From positions 186,001 to 250,000 of the forward strand of contig DBMJ01000015.1 of NCBI GenBank assembly GCA_002298125.1: a DNA stretch of 64,000 nucleotides, written 5' to 3'. Numbering within the stretch: the stretch's first letter is position 1; every line of letters starts with the position of its first letter. The position numbers and the translations under genes were made by a program. Of the stretch, positions 53,479-61,417 are shown one piece after another. The stretch comes from Clostridium sp. UBA701. GTDB lineage: Bacteria > Bacillota > Clostridia > Clostridiales > Clostridiaceae. Below the pieces are notes generated by a model. That model was given only the letters and a program-made list of their open reading frames with translations, made no database searches and had not been told where the DNA came from.

Positions 53479-54414
53479 ATGAAAATCCGGGTACTATTTT
53501 TAAAAAAATCTTATTTCTACTATGCTGCAGCAATTCTAGCCTTAGTTATAATACTTGCGGTGGTTCTAATAAAGAAAAATACAACAGTAGATACCTTTAA
53601 TGAAATTGTAGACAACACTATTGTAAAAGCAGATTTAAATGGTGATGGAAAGGAAGATATACTCTATGTGAAACAAGATGGTACCAAATACTTTATTCAG
53701 GTTACCATAAATGATCATCCCTATTATTTAGAACCCTCAAAGACTTTAAACACCCTTGGAAGTTACACTCCCCACTCTCCTATTAAGATAACACTTCAGG
53801 ATATTTCAAGAGATAAAACTCCTGAAATATTTATTCAAGGAATGGAAAATGACAAAAACATTATCCATGTCTTCAAATGGAATAGAGATAAATTTGAAGA
53901 TATTTTCTGCAGCAGCAGCAATATGCTTGGCTTTATAGATTCAGGCACCAACCGTACTCCAAGAGTTATGTTGGGGAATTTTGTTCCAAAGGGCATAGAG
54001 CTTTCTACCTATTTGTTACTTGGGAGTTCAGAATTAAAGAGTTTTTCCTACAACATGCCAGAATATTTTATGGGAAAAGATACCATTACTGCCTTTATAA
54101 ACTATTTGCAATCCTTCCCCCAGGGTGAAAGTAATATTCCAAAGTCAATTTTTTCTGACAATATCACAGGTAAAGACTTAGCACTATTTGGTAAGTTAGC
54201 CGGGGAAAGTAATAGTTTTATCTTTTCTAATGGTGCTTTTAAGGATATAAGCTGGAATAAAGAGGGAGAAGTGCAGGATATCATATATAGCCTGAATTTC
54301 AAGATGAAATCTTCTGCAAATGCTGGAAACTTTAAGCCCTATACCATTACAATAAAATTGAGACCTGAAGGTGAAAATGGCTCTTATTGCTATAAGATCT
54401 ACCAAATTAAATAG
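53479..54414 (+). CDS. Membrane-anchored FG-GAP/VCBS-like repeat protein
   Basis: About 311 residues from ATG 53479 behind GTGGAGGTG; the longer frame from 53422 has no ribosome binding site. One membrane helix (about 12-33) is followed by an extracytoplasmic region with a calcium-loop-like motif ADLNGDGKEDILYV, typical of FG-GAP/VCBS propeller blades, and a second weaker blade (DISRDKTPEIFIQG). The rest is beta-rich and unassigned. It is monocistronic, divergent from the ferritin-like gene. Function unknown. Confidence 0.75.
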   Translation: MKIRVLFLKKSYFYYAAAILALVIILAVVLIKKNTTVDTFNEIVDNTIVKADLNGDGKEDILYVKQDGTKYFIQVTINDHPYYLEPSKTLNTLGSYTPHSPIKITLQDISRDKTPEIFIQGMENDKNIIHVFKWNRDKFEDIFCSSSNMLGFIDSGTNRTPRVMLGNFVPKGIELSTYLLLGSSELKSFSYNMPEYFMGKDTITAFINYLQSFPQGESNIPKSIFSDNITGKDLALFGKLAGESNSFIFSNGAFKDISWNKEGEVQDIIYSLNFKMKSSANAGNFKPYTITIKLRPEGENGSYCYKIYQIK

Positions 54415-54422
54415 CGTAAATA

Positions 54423-54456
54423 AAAAAAGGATAATCCCTATGGGTTATCCTTTTTA
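54423..54456 (+). terminator. Terminator after the FG-GAP-like gene
   Basis: AAAAAGGATAATCCC pairs with GGGTTATCCTTTTT around a three-base loop, followed by Ts. Confidence 0.88.
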
Positions 54457-54471
54457 TCATAAAATATAAAT

Positions 54472-54553
54472 GGGACCGCTGGTTACGGTCCCAAGGGGGA
54501 TGGGGGGTTCTTGCATTAAATTTTTGGTTTAATGCACTGGAGATTTTATCTCC
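54472..54553. other. Three consecutive perfect hairpins (possible structured RNA)
   Basis: Three perfect inverted repeats occur in 82 bp: GGGACCG-N7-CGGTCCC (54472-54492), TGCATTAAA-N7-TTTAATGCA (54512-54536), and GGAGAT-TTT-ATCTCC (54539-54553). On the plus strand, a G-rich tract (GGGGGATGGGGGG) lies between the first two. On the minus strand the array directly follows the WYL regulator stop, and the last hairpin is followed by ATTTATATTTT, so it could end that transcript. It might also encode an ncRNA or be a mobile palindrome family. A 62-codon minus-strand frame across it has no ribosome binding site. Confidence 0.5.
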
Positions 54554-54600
54554 GATTACATTAATATTGTTACCAGCTTTAGAAAATATATTCATAATAA

Positions 54601-55563
54601 TTATATTTTTTCATAAAGATTAGTAAGTTTCATGCAATCCTCTGAGATTTCATCTCTTAGTGAATTGGGTTCCATTACTTCTGCCTCAGAACCAAAGCCC
54701 AATACCCATCGTTTTATTTCTCCCACACCACTTACATAAACCTTAAAGAGAATGCTGCCGTCCTTTAGCTCTTCTATCTCTTGAGATTCATGCCATCTGC
54801 TCTCTTTTACAAAGGCAGCTGCCTTTTTATCAAACTTTATAACTACTCTTGTAAGCTCCCCCCGAAATGTCCCCCAGGAATTTTTCATATACTCTTTCAC
54901 AGAAAAGTTTAAAGGTTTGAAAAAAAGGTTGTTGGTGATGGTAAGCTTCCTTATTCTAGAAATCTTAAATAGTCTTACAGATTCTCTTAGGTGGCAGTAC
55001 CCAATTAGGTACCAAGCACCCATTCTGAAAGAAATAGCATAGGGATCCACCATTCTTTGCGTCAAAGAGTCCTTGTTCATAGAAAAATAACTAATTTCTA
55101 CACTTCTATTTTTCACCATGGCACTATTGATTTTTGATATTATATTATCTAGGCTTTCAAGATTACCCACATTGCTGATTTTAAATTCAATCCTAGATCT
55201 AAAATCCTTTAATGACTCATTGTCGTGAAGAGTAACATTTTTAATTTTTGTTATTGCTCTTTTTAATGGTTTCTCGTAGATAAAGCCATTTTCTTCATTG
55301 AGAATTTCCCCAGCCATAAGTAGAGCTTCTAACTCATCCTCTGTTAAATTTGGTTCTTTCATATAGAATTCTTCATTGATATAGAATCCACCATATCTTC
55401 CTTTTTTAGTTTTAATAGGAATATTAGCCATATTTAAAGTTTCTATGTAACGATATATGGTCTTCTTGTCCACTTCAAATTCTCCTGCCAATTCTGATGC
55501 AGTGGTAAATTGCTTATATTGAAGAGTCAATATCATCTGTAGTAAATGCGTTAATTTTGACAT
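54601..55563 (-). CDS. WYL-domain transcriptional regulator (YafY type)
   Basis: 320 residues: an N-terminal winged helix (HTH_11, about 1-60, QFTTASELAGEFEVDKKTIYRYI), then a WYL domain (about 140-225, FRMGAWYLIGYCHLRESVRLFKISRI) and the WCX C-terminal extension. WYL proteins sense a ligand, sometimes nucleic acid or cyclic nucleotide, and many regulate defence or DNA-damage genes. No defence system is in the window, so this is an ordinary regulator here. The ATG follows AAAGGGGGA. Confidence 0.92.
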   Translation of the reverse strand: MSKLTHLLQMILTLQYKQFTTASELAGEFEVDKKTIYRYIETLNMANIPIKTKKGRYGGFYINEEFYMKEPNLTEDELEALLMAGEILNEENGFIYEKPLKRAITKIKNVTLHDNESLKDFRSRIEFKISNVGNLESLDNIISKINSAMVKNRSVEISYFSMNKDSLTQRMVDPYAISFRMGAWYLIGYCHLRESVRLFKISRIRKLTITNNLFFKPLNFSVKEYMKNSWGTFRGELTRVVIKFDKKAAAFVKESRWHESQEIEELKDGSILFKVYVSGVGEIKRWVLGFGSEAEVMEPNSLRDEISEDCMKLTNLYEKI

Positions 55564-55764
55564 TTAAATCCCCCTTTTAAACAAATGTTTATTTTTGAAT
55601 ATATTATATAAATTATTTAAAATTCTCATTAAATTATCAATCACATAATTTACTATACACCAAATGCACAAAAAAAGTAAGTACTAATTTTCATATTTTG
55701 TAATTTTATTGAGTTAATTACAATAAAATATATTGTATTTCATTGTAAAAATAGGAGGATATTA

Positions 55765-56136
55765 ATGTTTAACGAGAGAGGCAAAAATTCCATGCCAATA
55801 GAAACTCTAATTGGAGAAGATTGCTGTATTAATGGTTCCCTAAATGGAGAGGGCTTAATTCAGATATGCGGTATGATTAAGGGTGATATCTTTTGGCAGG
55901 ATGAGGTAATTATAGCACCTAAATGTTGCTGCAGCGGTAATATCACCTGCAAAAGTGCTAGAGTAAGCGGAATGGTAGATGGAAATGTGATATGTGATAA
56001 TACCTTAACTATAGAAAGTAAGGGAAGAATAAAAGGAGATATTACAGTCAAAAACCTTCATATTGAAGAAGGTGGCACCTTTGATGGAAAGTGTACCATG
56101 ATGATAAATAAGAGTCCCTCTGATATTATGGAATGA
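55765..56136 (+). CDS. Bactofilin (second copy)
   Basis: A 123-residue beta-helix polymer protein with repeats such as GSLNGEGLIQICGMIKGDI and SGMVDGNVICDNTLTIESKG. Compared with the copy at 14138-14557 it is richer in cysteine (CCING, KCCCSGNITC) and has no M23 neighbour. The cysteines could crosslink filaments if it functions in the spore or mother cell, but that is inference. The ATG follows ATAGGAGG. It is monocistronic. Confidence 0.9.
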   Translation: MFNERGKNSMPIETLIGEDCCINGSLNGEGLIQICGMIKGDIFWQDEVIIAPKCCCSGNITCKSARVSGMVDGNVICDNTLTIESKGRIKGDITVKNLHIEEGGTFDGKCTMMINKSPSDIME

Positions 56137-56143
56137 AATAGAG

Positions 56144-56179
56144 GAAACAGGTCTGTAGAATATTCTACAGACCTGTTTC
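56144..56179 (+). terminator. Probable terminator between bactofilin and Gly-rich protein genes
   Basis: A 17-bp stem GAAACAGGTCTGTAGAA/TTCTACAGACCTGTTTC with a two-base loop; T runs on both sides are weak. Confidence 0.65.
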
Positions 56180-56190
56180 ATGATATATCA

Positions 56191-56832
56191 TTAATCTTCT
56201 TTTTTGTTCTCTTCCTCTTTTTTGTGCCCTTCCATAAGGTTTTCTAACTGATCCAAAAGCTGTGTATTACCAATAGAACCTAGTACAGATTTGAGATTCT
56301 CAGTTATTTGATTCAAGCTAAGTGGTGCACTACCTGTTGCATCACTGTTAGAGGTTTCTTCATCATCTGGGCTCTTCTCAAACTGAGTTCTTATGCTTCT
56401 TAGTGCACTCATTAATTCATCATTTCCTACTAAACCCTGAAGCCTTTTTAATAATTCAGCTCCTGCTCCATTTCCACCTTTCATTAGGTTACCTAGTTGG
56501 TTCCCTGTCATATTACTTATGCCAAGGGAAGAGATTAAGCTATTAAGTTTATTCATATCTAGATTTAAATTTAAATTACTTAGTAATGAAGCTATTTGGC
56601 CAATGTTCATATTTCCTAGAAGCTGTTGAAGTCCTCCCATAGGAGATCCGTTGCCAGATGCTCCTCCAAGGAGTCCTCCAGTTGGAGCTTGAGCACCTGG
56701 GAATACCCCACCCGGTGAACCTCCTCCTGAAAATGAGCCACCTGGAAAGCCTCCAAAACCACCTGGAAAGCCTCCTGGAAAGCCTCCTGGTGGGAAAGCT
56801 CCATTTGGATAATCTTTATGACGTTTTGACAA
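56191..56832 (-). CDS. Gly/Pro/Phe-rich low-complexity protein
   Basis: About 213 residues. The start is probably TTG 56832, six bases after GGGGTG, since the GTG at 56841 lies in that site. The N-terminus (about 10-70) is a run of GGFPGGFPGG-type repeats; the middle is Leu/Asn-rich with amphipathic segments (GQIASLLSNLNLNLDMNKLN); the C-terminus is charged. No family is recognised. It lies 52 bp after the Cys-rich SPYA protein, with which it is likely cotranscribed. A surface or spore-layer role is a guess. Confidence 0.6.
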   Translation of the reverse strand: MSKRHKDYPNGAFPPGGFPGGFPGGFGGFPGGSFSGGGSPGGVFPGAQAPTGGLLGGASGNGSPMGGLQQLLGNMNIGQIASLLSNLNLNLDMNKLNSLISSLGISNMTGNQLGNLMKGGNGAGAELLKRLQGLVGNDELMSALRSIRTQFEKSPDDEETSNSDATGSAPLSLNQITENLKSVLGSIGNTQLLDQLENLMEGHKKEEENKKED

Positions 56833-56884
56833 TGGAATCACCCCTTTACAGGAAGGAGAGCTTAAAAGCTCTCCCCATTCTTAT

Positions 56885-57238
56885 TTAGCAGAAGCAGCAC
56901 AGCTTGAAGATGATAAATATCAGGGCAAGAATTAAAATGATTATCAAAGCTCCAAGACTAACTCCGAATACCAACAACAGCGCAAATAAGAATATTAAAA
57001 GTAATATCCACCCACAATCATTGAATTTAAAAGCTGAGGGTGAACAGCCAACTTTAGAACCACAGCACTCACCATAGTTCGGTGCATAAGCATAAGGACT
57101 TACTGCAAATGGGCCTGGTGCATAAGGTCCAGTAGCATAAGGACTTACTGCATAGGGATTTGTATTATAATCATATGGGCTTACAATAACACCTACCGGT
57201 CTAGGCATTTGATTGCAACAACAACATTTTCTTGACAT
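56885..57238 (-). CDS. Cys-rich SPYA-repeat membrane protein
   Basis: 117 residues from ATG 57238, behind GGGGGAGA; the longer frame adds 12 residues and lacks a site. A CCCC cluster is at 5-8, a repeat block SPY-x(n) (about 20-52) reads PYAVSPYATGPYAPGPF, further cysteines are at 58-59 and 65, and a long hydrophobic helix pair spans about 76-113 ending in CCFC. Layout recalls small sporulation-associated membrane proteins, but no family is certain. It is probably cotranscribed with the Gly-rich protein. Confidence 0.6.
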   Translation of the reverse strand: MSRKCCCCNQMPRPVGVIVSPYDYNTNPYAVSPYATGPYAPGPFAVSPYAYAPNYGECCGSKVGCSPSAFKFNDCGWILLLIFLFALLLVFGVSLGALIIILILALIFIIFKLCCFC

Positions 57239-57362
57239 TTTAATTCTCCCCCTTTCATGGGCAATACAATTCATTAATCTATCCTCTATAATCTCACTTT
57301 TTTCTTCTCTTTTGTTTTTCTAGTATATACTATTCTTCCTTCACACTTTTGACACTGAGCAT

Positions 57363-57398
57363 AAAAAAAATCCCCCAATTTCTTGAGAGATTTTTTAT
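57363..57398 (-). terminator. Probable terminator after the CPBP protease gene
   Basis: AAAAAATCTCTCAAG pairs with a partly mismatched TTGGGGGATTTTTT, then Ts on the minus strand. Confidence 0.6.
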
Positions 57399-58123
57399 TT
57401 TGATAAAAATTTTTCTGCGAAGAGTGAGAAAAAACTTATGGAATTAAATACAAAATGATTAAAGACAGCATACCAATAACCTTTTTTATGAATTAAGTAT
57501 GAATTAATAAAAGCAACTGTAAGCAATATTGGAGTAGCTAACAAATTAAAATGAGTAAGTGCAAAGAAAATGCTGCTTAATAGAGCTGATAGTATCACTC
57601 CTATCCTAGGTGTAAATATTTCTTCAAACAGAAAATATCTAAATACGAACTCCTCCACCACAGGTGCAAAAATTAATATCATAGGACCAAGTATTAAAAA
57701 GTAAATAAAGGAGGCCTTCCTTAACATTTCTACCACTTCTTGCTCTTGACCCTTAATATTGAAGTTTTGAATAATAATTGCTGAAATAATATTTACAATT
57801 ATTATTACTGCATATGAGCATACAGAATAAAAAACTGCCTTTCCAAGCTTAAACCCCTTAAGTGAAAAACCAAATCTGTTATAGTGTACATCTTCCTTAG
57901 CCATGTTAAGCATAATAAGCACTACTAGTACAAAGGGTATCAAATTGTAATTTACAAAGAGAGATGCTATTATATACCCTATAGAAAAGAAAGTTGACTT
58001 AACAACCTTATCTCTGTAGCTTGGGGAGTGTTTTACATAATATACCAATGGAATGACATACACGAAAATAAAGACTATTATAAACTTAATTATCTCGTAA
58101 AATAAATTAGCTCCTTCTTTCAT
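57395..58123 (-). CDS. CPBP-family intramembrane metalloprotease
   Basis: A 242-residue polytopic membrane protein of the Abi/CaaX-protease group. The catalytic motif EExxxR is in APVVEEFVFRYFLFE, and the second metal motif is in FALTHFNLLA. About seven or eight helices are expected. Family members process or degrade membrane proteins, including bacteriocin immunity in some species; no bacteriocin genes are here. The ribosome binding site is weak. It is a separate unit after engB, which has its own terminator. Confidence 0.9.
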   Translation of the reverse strand: MKEGANLFYEIIKFIIVFIFVYVIPLVYYVKHSPSYRDKVVKSTFFSIGYIIASLFVNYNLIPFVLVVLIMLNMAKEDVHYNRFGFSLKGFKLGKAVFYSVCSYAVIIIVNIISAIIIQNFNIKGQEQEVVEMLRKASFIYFLILGPMILIFAPVVEEFVFRYFLFEEIFTPRIGVILSALLSSIFFALTHFNLLATPILLTVAFINSYLIHKKGYWYAVFNHFVFNSISFFSLFAEKFLSK

Positions 58124-58164
58124 TTTACTGCACTCAAATATCCCTTTCTTATCTGGTTGAACAT

Positions 58165-58209
58165 TTTAAAAATCCCCCTGGTAAGAAGCATATACCTTCT
58201 CACCAGGGT
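58165..58209 (-). terminator. Terminator of the lon-engB operon
   Basis: CCCTGGT-AAGAAG stem with CTTCTCACCAGGG (one mismatch), followed on the minus strand by GGATTTTTAAAATG. Confidence 0.85.
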
Positions 58210-58216
58210 TTAGTAT

Positions 58217-58804
58217 TTACTTATGGGAATTGTTAAATAATATGCTAAGAAGTTCTTCTCTACCACTTCTGGTGGTGGAAGAGTAGTATATAAAAGTCTC
58301 TCCTTCTTCCATCTCCAAGGCTTCCTTTATTATTTTTTTGTTCTTTTGTCTATCATTGCTTCTTAGCTTATCACATTTTGTTGCAACTACTATGACTTCA
58401 TAACCATAATGCTTTATCCAATTGTACATAAGCTTGTCATCAGATGTAGGCTCATGCCTACTGTCAACTAGAAGAACAACCTTAGTAAGTTCCTCCCTAT
58501 TAGTTAAGTAATCCTCGATATAATGACCCCATTTTTCCTTTTCAGTTTTCGATACCTTAGCATAACCATACCCAGGCAGATCCACTAAGTAGAAACTTTC
58601 ATTTATGAGAAAAAAGTTGATTAACCTTGTTCTTCCGGGAGTATTACTAACCTTAGCAAGCTTTCTTCTGTTGGTAAGAGAGTTTATTAGTGAAGATTTA
58701 CCCACATTAGATCTCCCTACAAAAGCCACTTCATAAAGACTGTGTTCAGGATATTGGGCAGGCCTTACCGCTGAGGTAATAAACTCAGCCTGATTAATTT
58801 CCAT
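58217..58804 (-). CDS. engB: Ribosome biogenesis GTPase EngB/YsxC
   Basis: 195 residues from ATG 58804, behind GGTGATAA; the longer frame starts with an unlikely TTG inside lon. It is an essential GTPase in 50S assembly. G1 GRSNVGKSS, G2-region SNTPGRTRLINFF, G3 DLPGYGYAKV, G4 ATKCDKL and G5 SSTT are all visible. It starts two bases after the lon stop, so the pair is cotranscribed and probably translationally coupled, as in Bacillus. Confidence 0.96.
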   Translation of the reverse strand: MEINQAEFITSAVRPAQYPEHSLYEVAFVGRSNVGKSSLINSLTNRRKLAKVSNTPGRTRLINFFLINESFYLVDLPGYGYAKVSKTEKEKWGHYIEDYLTNREELTKVVLLVDSRHEPTSDDKLMYNWIKHYGYEVIVVATKCDKLRSNDRQKNKKIIKEALEMEEGETFIYYSSTTRSGREELLSILFNNSHK

Positions 58805-58805
58805 A

Positions 58806-61124
58806 TTAATTATCACCTGCCAATGCAATCTTAATAACTTCGTCTACTTGTTTTACTAGGTGATATTTAAGTTTATGCTTTAAGCTTTTAGGAATCTTTT
58901 CTAAATCCTTTTCATTTTCTTCAGGAATTATTATTACATCTACTCCCGCTCTATAAGCTGCTAAAGATTTCTCCTTCAAGCCTCCAATTGGAAGTACCCT
59001 TCCTGTTAGGGTTACTTCCCCAGTCATGGCTACATTATGTTTTACAGGTCTTGTACTTAGTGCAGACACCAAAGCTGTTACCATAGTTACTCCAGCAGAG
59101 GGGCCATCTTTTGGAACCGCTCCTTCTGGAACATGAATATGGATGTCATTTTCCTTATAAAATTCTGGCTTTATATGGTATTTGTCAGCATGAGATCTCA
59201 CATAGCTATAGCCTGTTTTTGCAGATTCCTTCATTACATCCCCAAGCTGCCCTGTAAGCTCTAATTTTCCACTGCCCTTCATCACTGTAACCTCAACAGG
59301 AAGGGTATCACCACCATAAGCAGTCCAAGCCAAGCCAGTGACTACTCCTACCTGATCAATTTTTTCAGCTTTTTCATACTTAAAGGGCGCTGCTCCTAGA
59401 TACTTTTTAAGCATATTTGTGTTTACATTTATCTTTTCTTTTTTTGTTTCAAGCATCTCTGTAAGAGCCTTTCGAATAACTGCTGCAATTTTTCTCTCTA
59501 GACTTCTAACACCAGATTCTCTAGTATAATTATCTATAATTGAGTAAAGTGTTGCATCTGATATTGTGATAGCATCATCTTCTATACTGTGCTCCTTAAG
59601 CTGCTTTGGAATGAGATGCCGCTTTGCAATATGGAATTTTTCCTCTGATGTATACCCAGACAACTCTATTACTTCCATTCTATCTAATAGTGGTCTTGGT
59701 ATAGTTTCCAAGGAGTTAGCTGTAGTTACAAATAATACCTTGGAAAGGTCAAAATCCAATTCAAGATAATGATCTCTGAAGGTAGAGTTTTGTTCACTAT
59801 CTAGCACCTCTAAAAGAGCATCTCCAGGGTTACCTCTAAAATCGCTGCTCATCTTATCTATTTCATCTAGTAAGAATAGTGGATTTCTAGTCTTTGCTTG
59901 CTTCATTCCATAGATAATTCTTCCTGGTATTGCACCAACATAAGTTTTCCTATGGCCTCTTATTTCAGCTTCATCCCGTACTCCTCCCAAAGACATCCTA
60001 ACAAAATTTCTGTTTAGGGCATGAGCAATAGAGCGAGCCACAGAGGTTTTCCCAACTCCAGGAGGCCCAACTAGGCATAAAATAGGTCCCTTAATAGACT
60101 TGCTTTTAGACTTAACAGCAAGGTATTCAATAATTCTCTGTTTTACATCAGAAAGACCATAGTGTTCTTTTTCAAGTACCTCTCTAGCCTTTACAATGTC
60201 CATATTGTCCTTACTTTCACTGCTCCATGGAAGCTCCAAAATATTATCTAGATATGTTCTTATAACGCCTCCTTCAGCAGAAAAGCTGCCAGTATTTTTA
60301 AGTCTATCCAATTCATATAAGGCCTTTTCCTTTACCGCCTTAGGCAGTTTTGCCTTTGTAATTTTGTTCTTATAGCTTGTTATTTCCTTTTTATCCTCGT
60401 CTTCCTCACCTAACTCCTCTTGAATTACCTTTAGCTGCTCCCGAAGATAGTATTCCTTCTGCACCTTATCTATCTTGCTTTTAACCTTATTTCCAATTTT
60501 CTTCTCTAAATTTAATATCTGTATTTCATTGTTTATAAGCTCTAGCAGCAGGGTTAACCTTTCAGCAGCATCATATAGTTCAAGGAGTTCCTGCTTCTTT
60601 TTACCCTTTAATAACAAATATGAGCTCACCACATCTGCTAACCTGCCTGGGTTCTCCAAATCCTCTAGAGTTAGTAAAATTTCAATAGGAATATTTCCTG
60701 TTAGTTTTATATATTGCTCGAAGGCTTTTTTTACAGAACGTACAAGTGCCTCACATCTTCTGTCCTGTCCTTCTTCTTCGGGAAGCTCTATAACCTCCGC
60801 CATAAAAAAAGGCTCCTTTTGAATATAGGATTTTAATTTTCCTCGAAGTTCTCCTTCAACTAATACTCGAACAGTATCTCCAGGTAATTTAAGTATTTGT
60901 TTTATATCACAAATGGTCCCCACTTCATAAATATCCTCTTCTTCAGGTTCATCAACTCTACTGTCCATTTGAGAAACCAAGAATATCTGTTGGTCTTTTA
61001 ACATAGCTTCTTCAAGAGCTAGAATGGATTTTTCACGTCCAACATCAAAATGAAGTACCATGTAAGGGAAAATAGTAATGCCCCTTAGAGGAATAAGTGG
61101 AAGACTTCTAGTGTTTTCTGTCAT
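58806..61124 (-). CDS. lon: ATP-dependent protease Lon (LonA)
   Basis: A 772-residue AAA+ protease that degrades misfolded and regulatory proteins. The N-terminal LON substrate domain (about 5-205) is followed by a helical linker, the AAA module with Walker A GPPGVGKTS and Walker B FLLDEIDKM, and the protease domain with serine in PKDGPSAGVTM and its lysine about 43 residues later in GGLKEKSLA. Nothing is missing. It lies downstream of lonB with its own promoter and terminator between, and directly upstream of engB. Confidence 0.97.
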   Translation of the reverse strand: MTENTRSLPLIPLRGITIFPYMVLHFDVGREKSILALEEAMLKDQQIFLVSQMDSRVDEPEEEDIYEVGTICDIKQILKLPGDTVRVLVEGELRGKLKSYIQKEPFFMAEVIELPEEEGQDRRCEALVRSVKKAFEQYIKLTGNIPIEILLTLEDLENPGRLADVVSSYLLLKGKKKQELLELYDAAERLTLLLELINNEIQILNLEKKIGNKVKSKIDKVQKEYYLREQLKVIQEELGEEDEDKKEITSYKNKITKAKLPKAVKEKALYELDRLKNTGSFSAEGGVIRTYLDNILELPWSSESKDNMDIVKAREVLEKEHYGLSDVKQRIIEYLAVKSKSKSIKGPILCLVGPPGVGKTSVARSIAHALNRNFVRMSLGGVRDEAEIRGHRKTYVGAIPGRIIYGMKQAKTRNPLFLLDEIDKMSSDFRGNPGDALLEVLDSEQNSTFRDHYLELDFDLSKVLFVTTANSLETIPRPLLDRMEVIELSGYTSEEKFHIAKRHLIPKQLKEHSIEDDAITISDATLYSIIDNYTRESGVRSLERKIAAVIRKALTEMLETKKEKINVNTNMLKKYLGAAPFKYEKAEKIDQVGVVTGLAWTAYGGDTLPVEVTVMKGSGKLELTGQLGDVMKESAKTGYSYVRSHADKYHIKPEFYKENDIHIHVPEGAVPKDGPSAGVTMVTALVSALSTRPVKHNVAMTGEVTLTGRVLPIGGLKEKSLAAYRAGVDVIIIPEENEKDLEKIPKSLKHKLKYHLVKQVDEVIKIALAGDN

Positions 61125-61231
61125 ATTTCTCCCTCATTTCACATAAGTCTTAAAGCTATAAATACAAAAATATACTAACTTAGTTAGGTCTTCTATATAT
61201 AGTAATATTTTTGTTTCTAATAGCTTAATAT

Positions 61232-61260
61232 ATTATAACCATAAAAAAATCTTTTTTCAA
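61232..61260 (-). promoter_or_regulatory. Promoter of lon-engB
   Basis: TTGAAA (61260-61255) and TATAAT (61237-61232) are 17 bp apart on the minus strand, with a 100-nt leader. No CIRCE or clear CtsR site was found. Confidence 0.78.
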
Positions 61261-61344
61261 TTGAATATATAAGTAATTGCCCAATTGCAGTAGAATTTAC
61301 TTTTTCAATCAAGCAAATTGCACAATTGCCTTTTTGCCTTTTAC

Positions 61345-61385
61345 TGAGAAAAATGAGCTTTTGCATTGTTTTGCAAAAGCTCATA
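61345..61385 (-). terminator. Terminator after lonB
   Basis: ATGAGCTTTTGCA/TGCAAAAGCTCAT stem followed on the minus strand by TTTTTCTC. Confidence 0.88.
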
Positions 61386-61417
61386 AGAAATTATTATTAT
61401 CATAAGTTTTTCTTTTA

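Noticed and set aside
54601..55563. Defence island marked by the WYL regulator
   Set aside because: Neighbours are bactofilin, FG-GAP and envelope genes; no nuclease, toxin, methylase or CRISPR element is present.
57395..58123. CPBP protease as part of a bacteriocin immunity locus
   Set aside because: No precursor peptide, leader motif or dedicated exporter lies within several kilobases; the gene sits beside housekeeping engB.
61125..61350. CIRCE or CtsR heat-shock operator before lon
   Set aside because: No TTAGCACTC-N9-GAGTGCTAA or GGTCAAA tandem was found. Repeats of CAATTG near 61277-61335 are short and palindromic by chance in AT-rich DNA.
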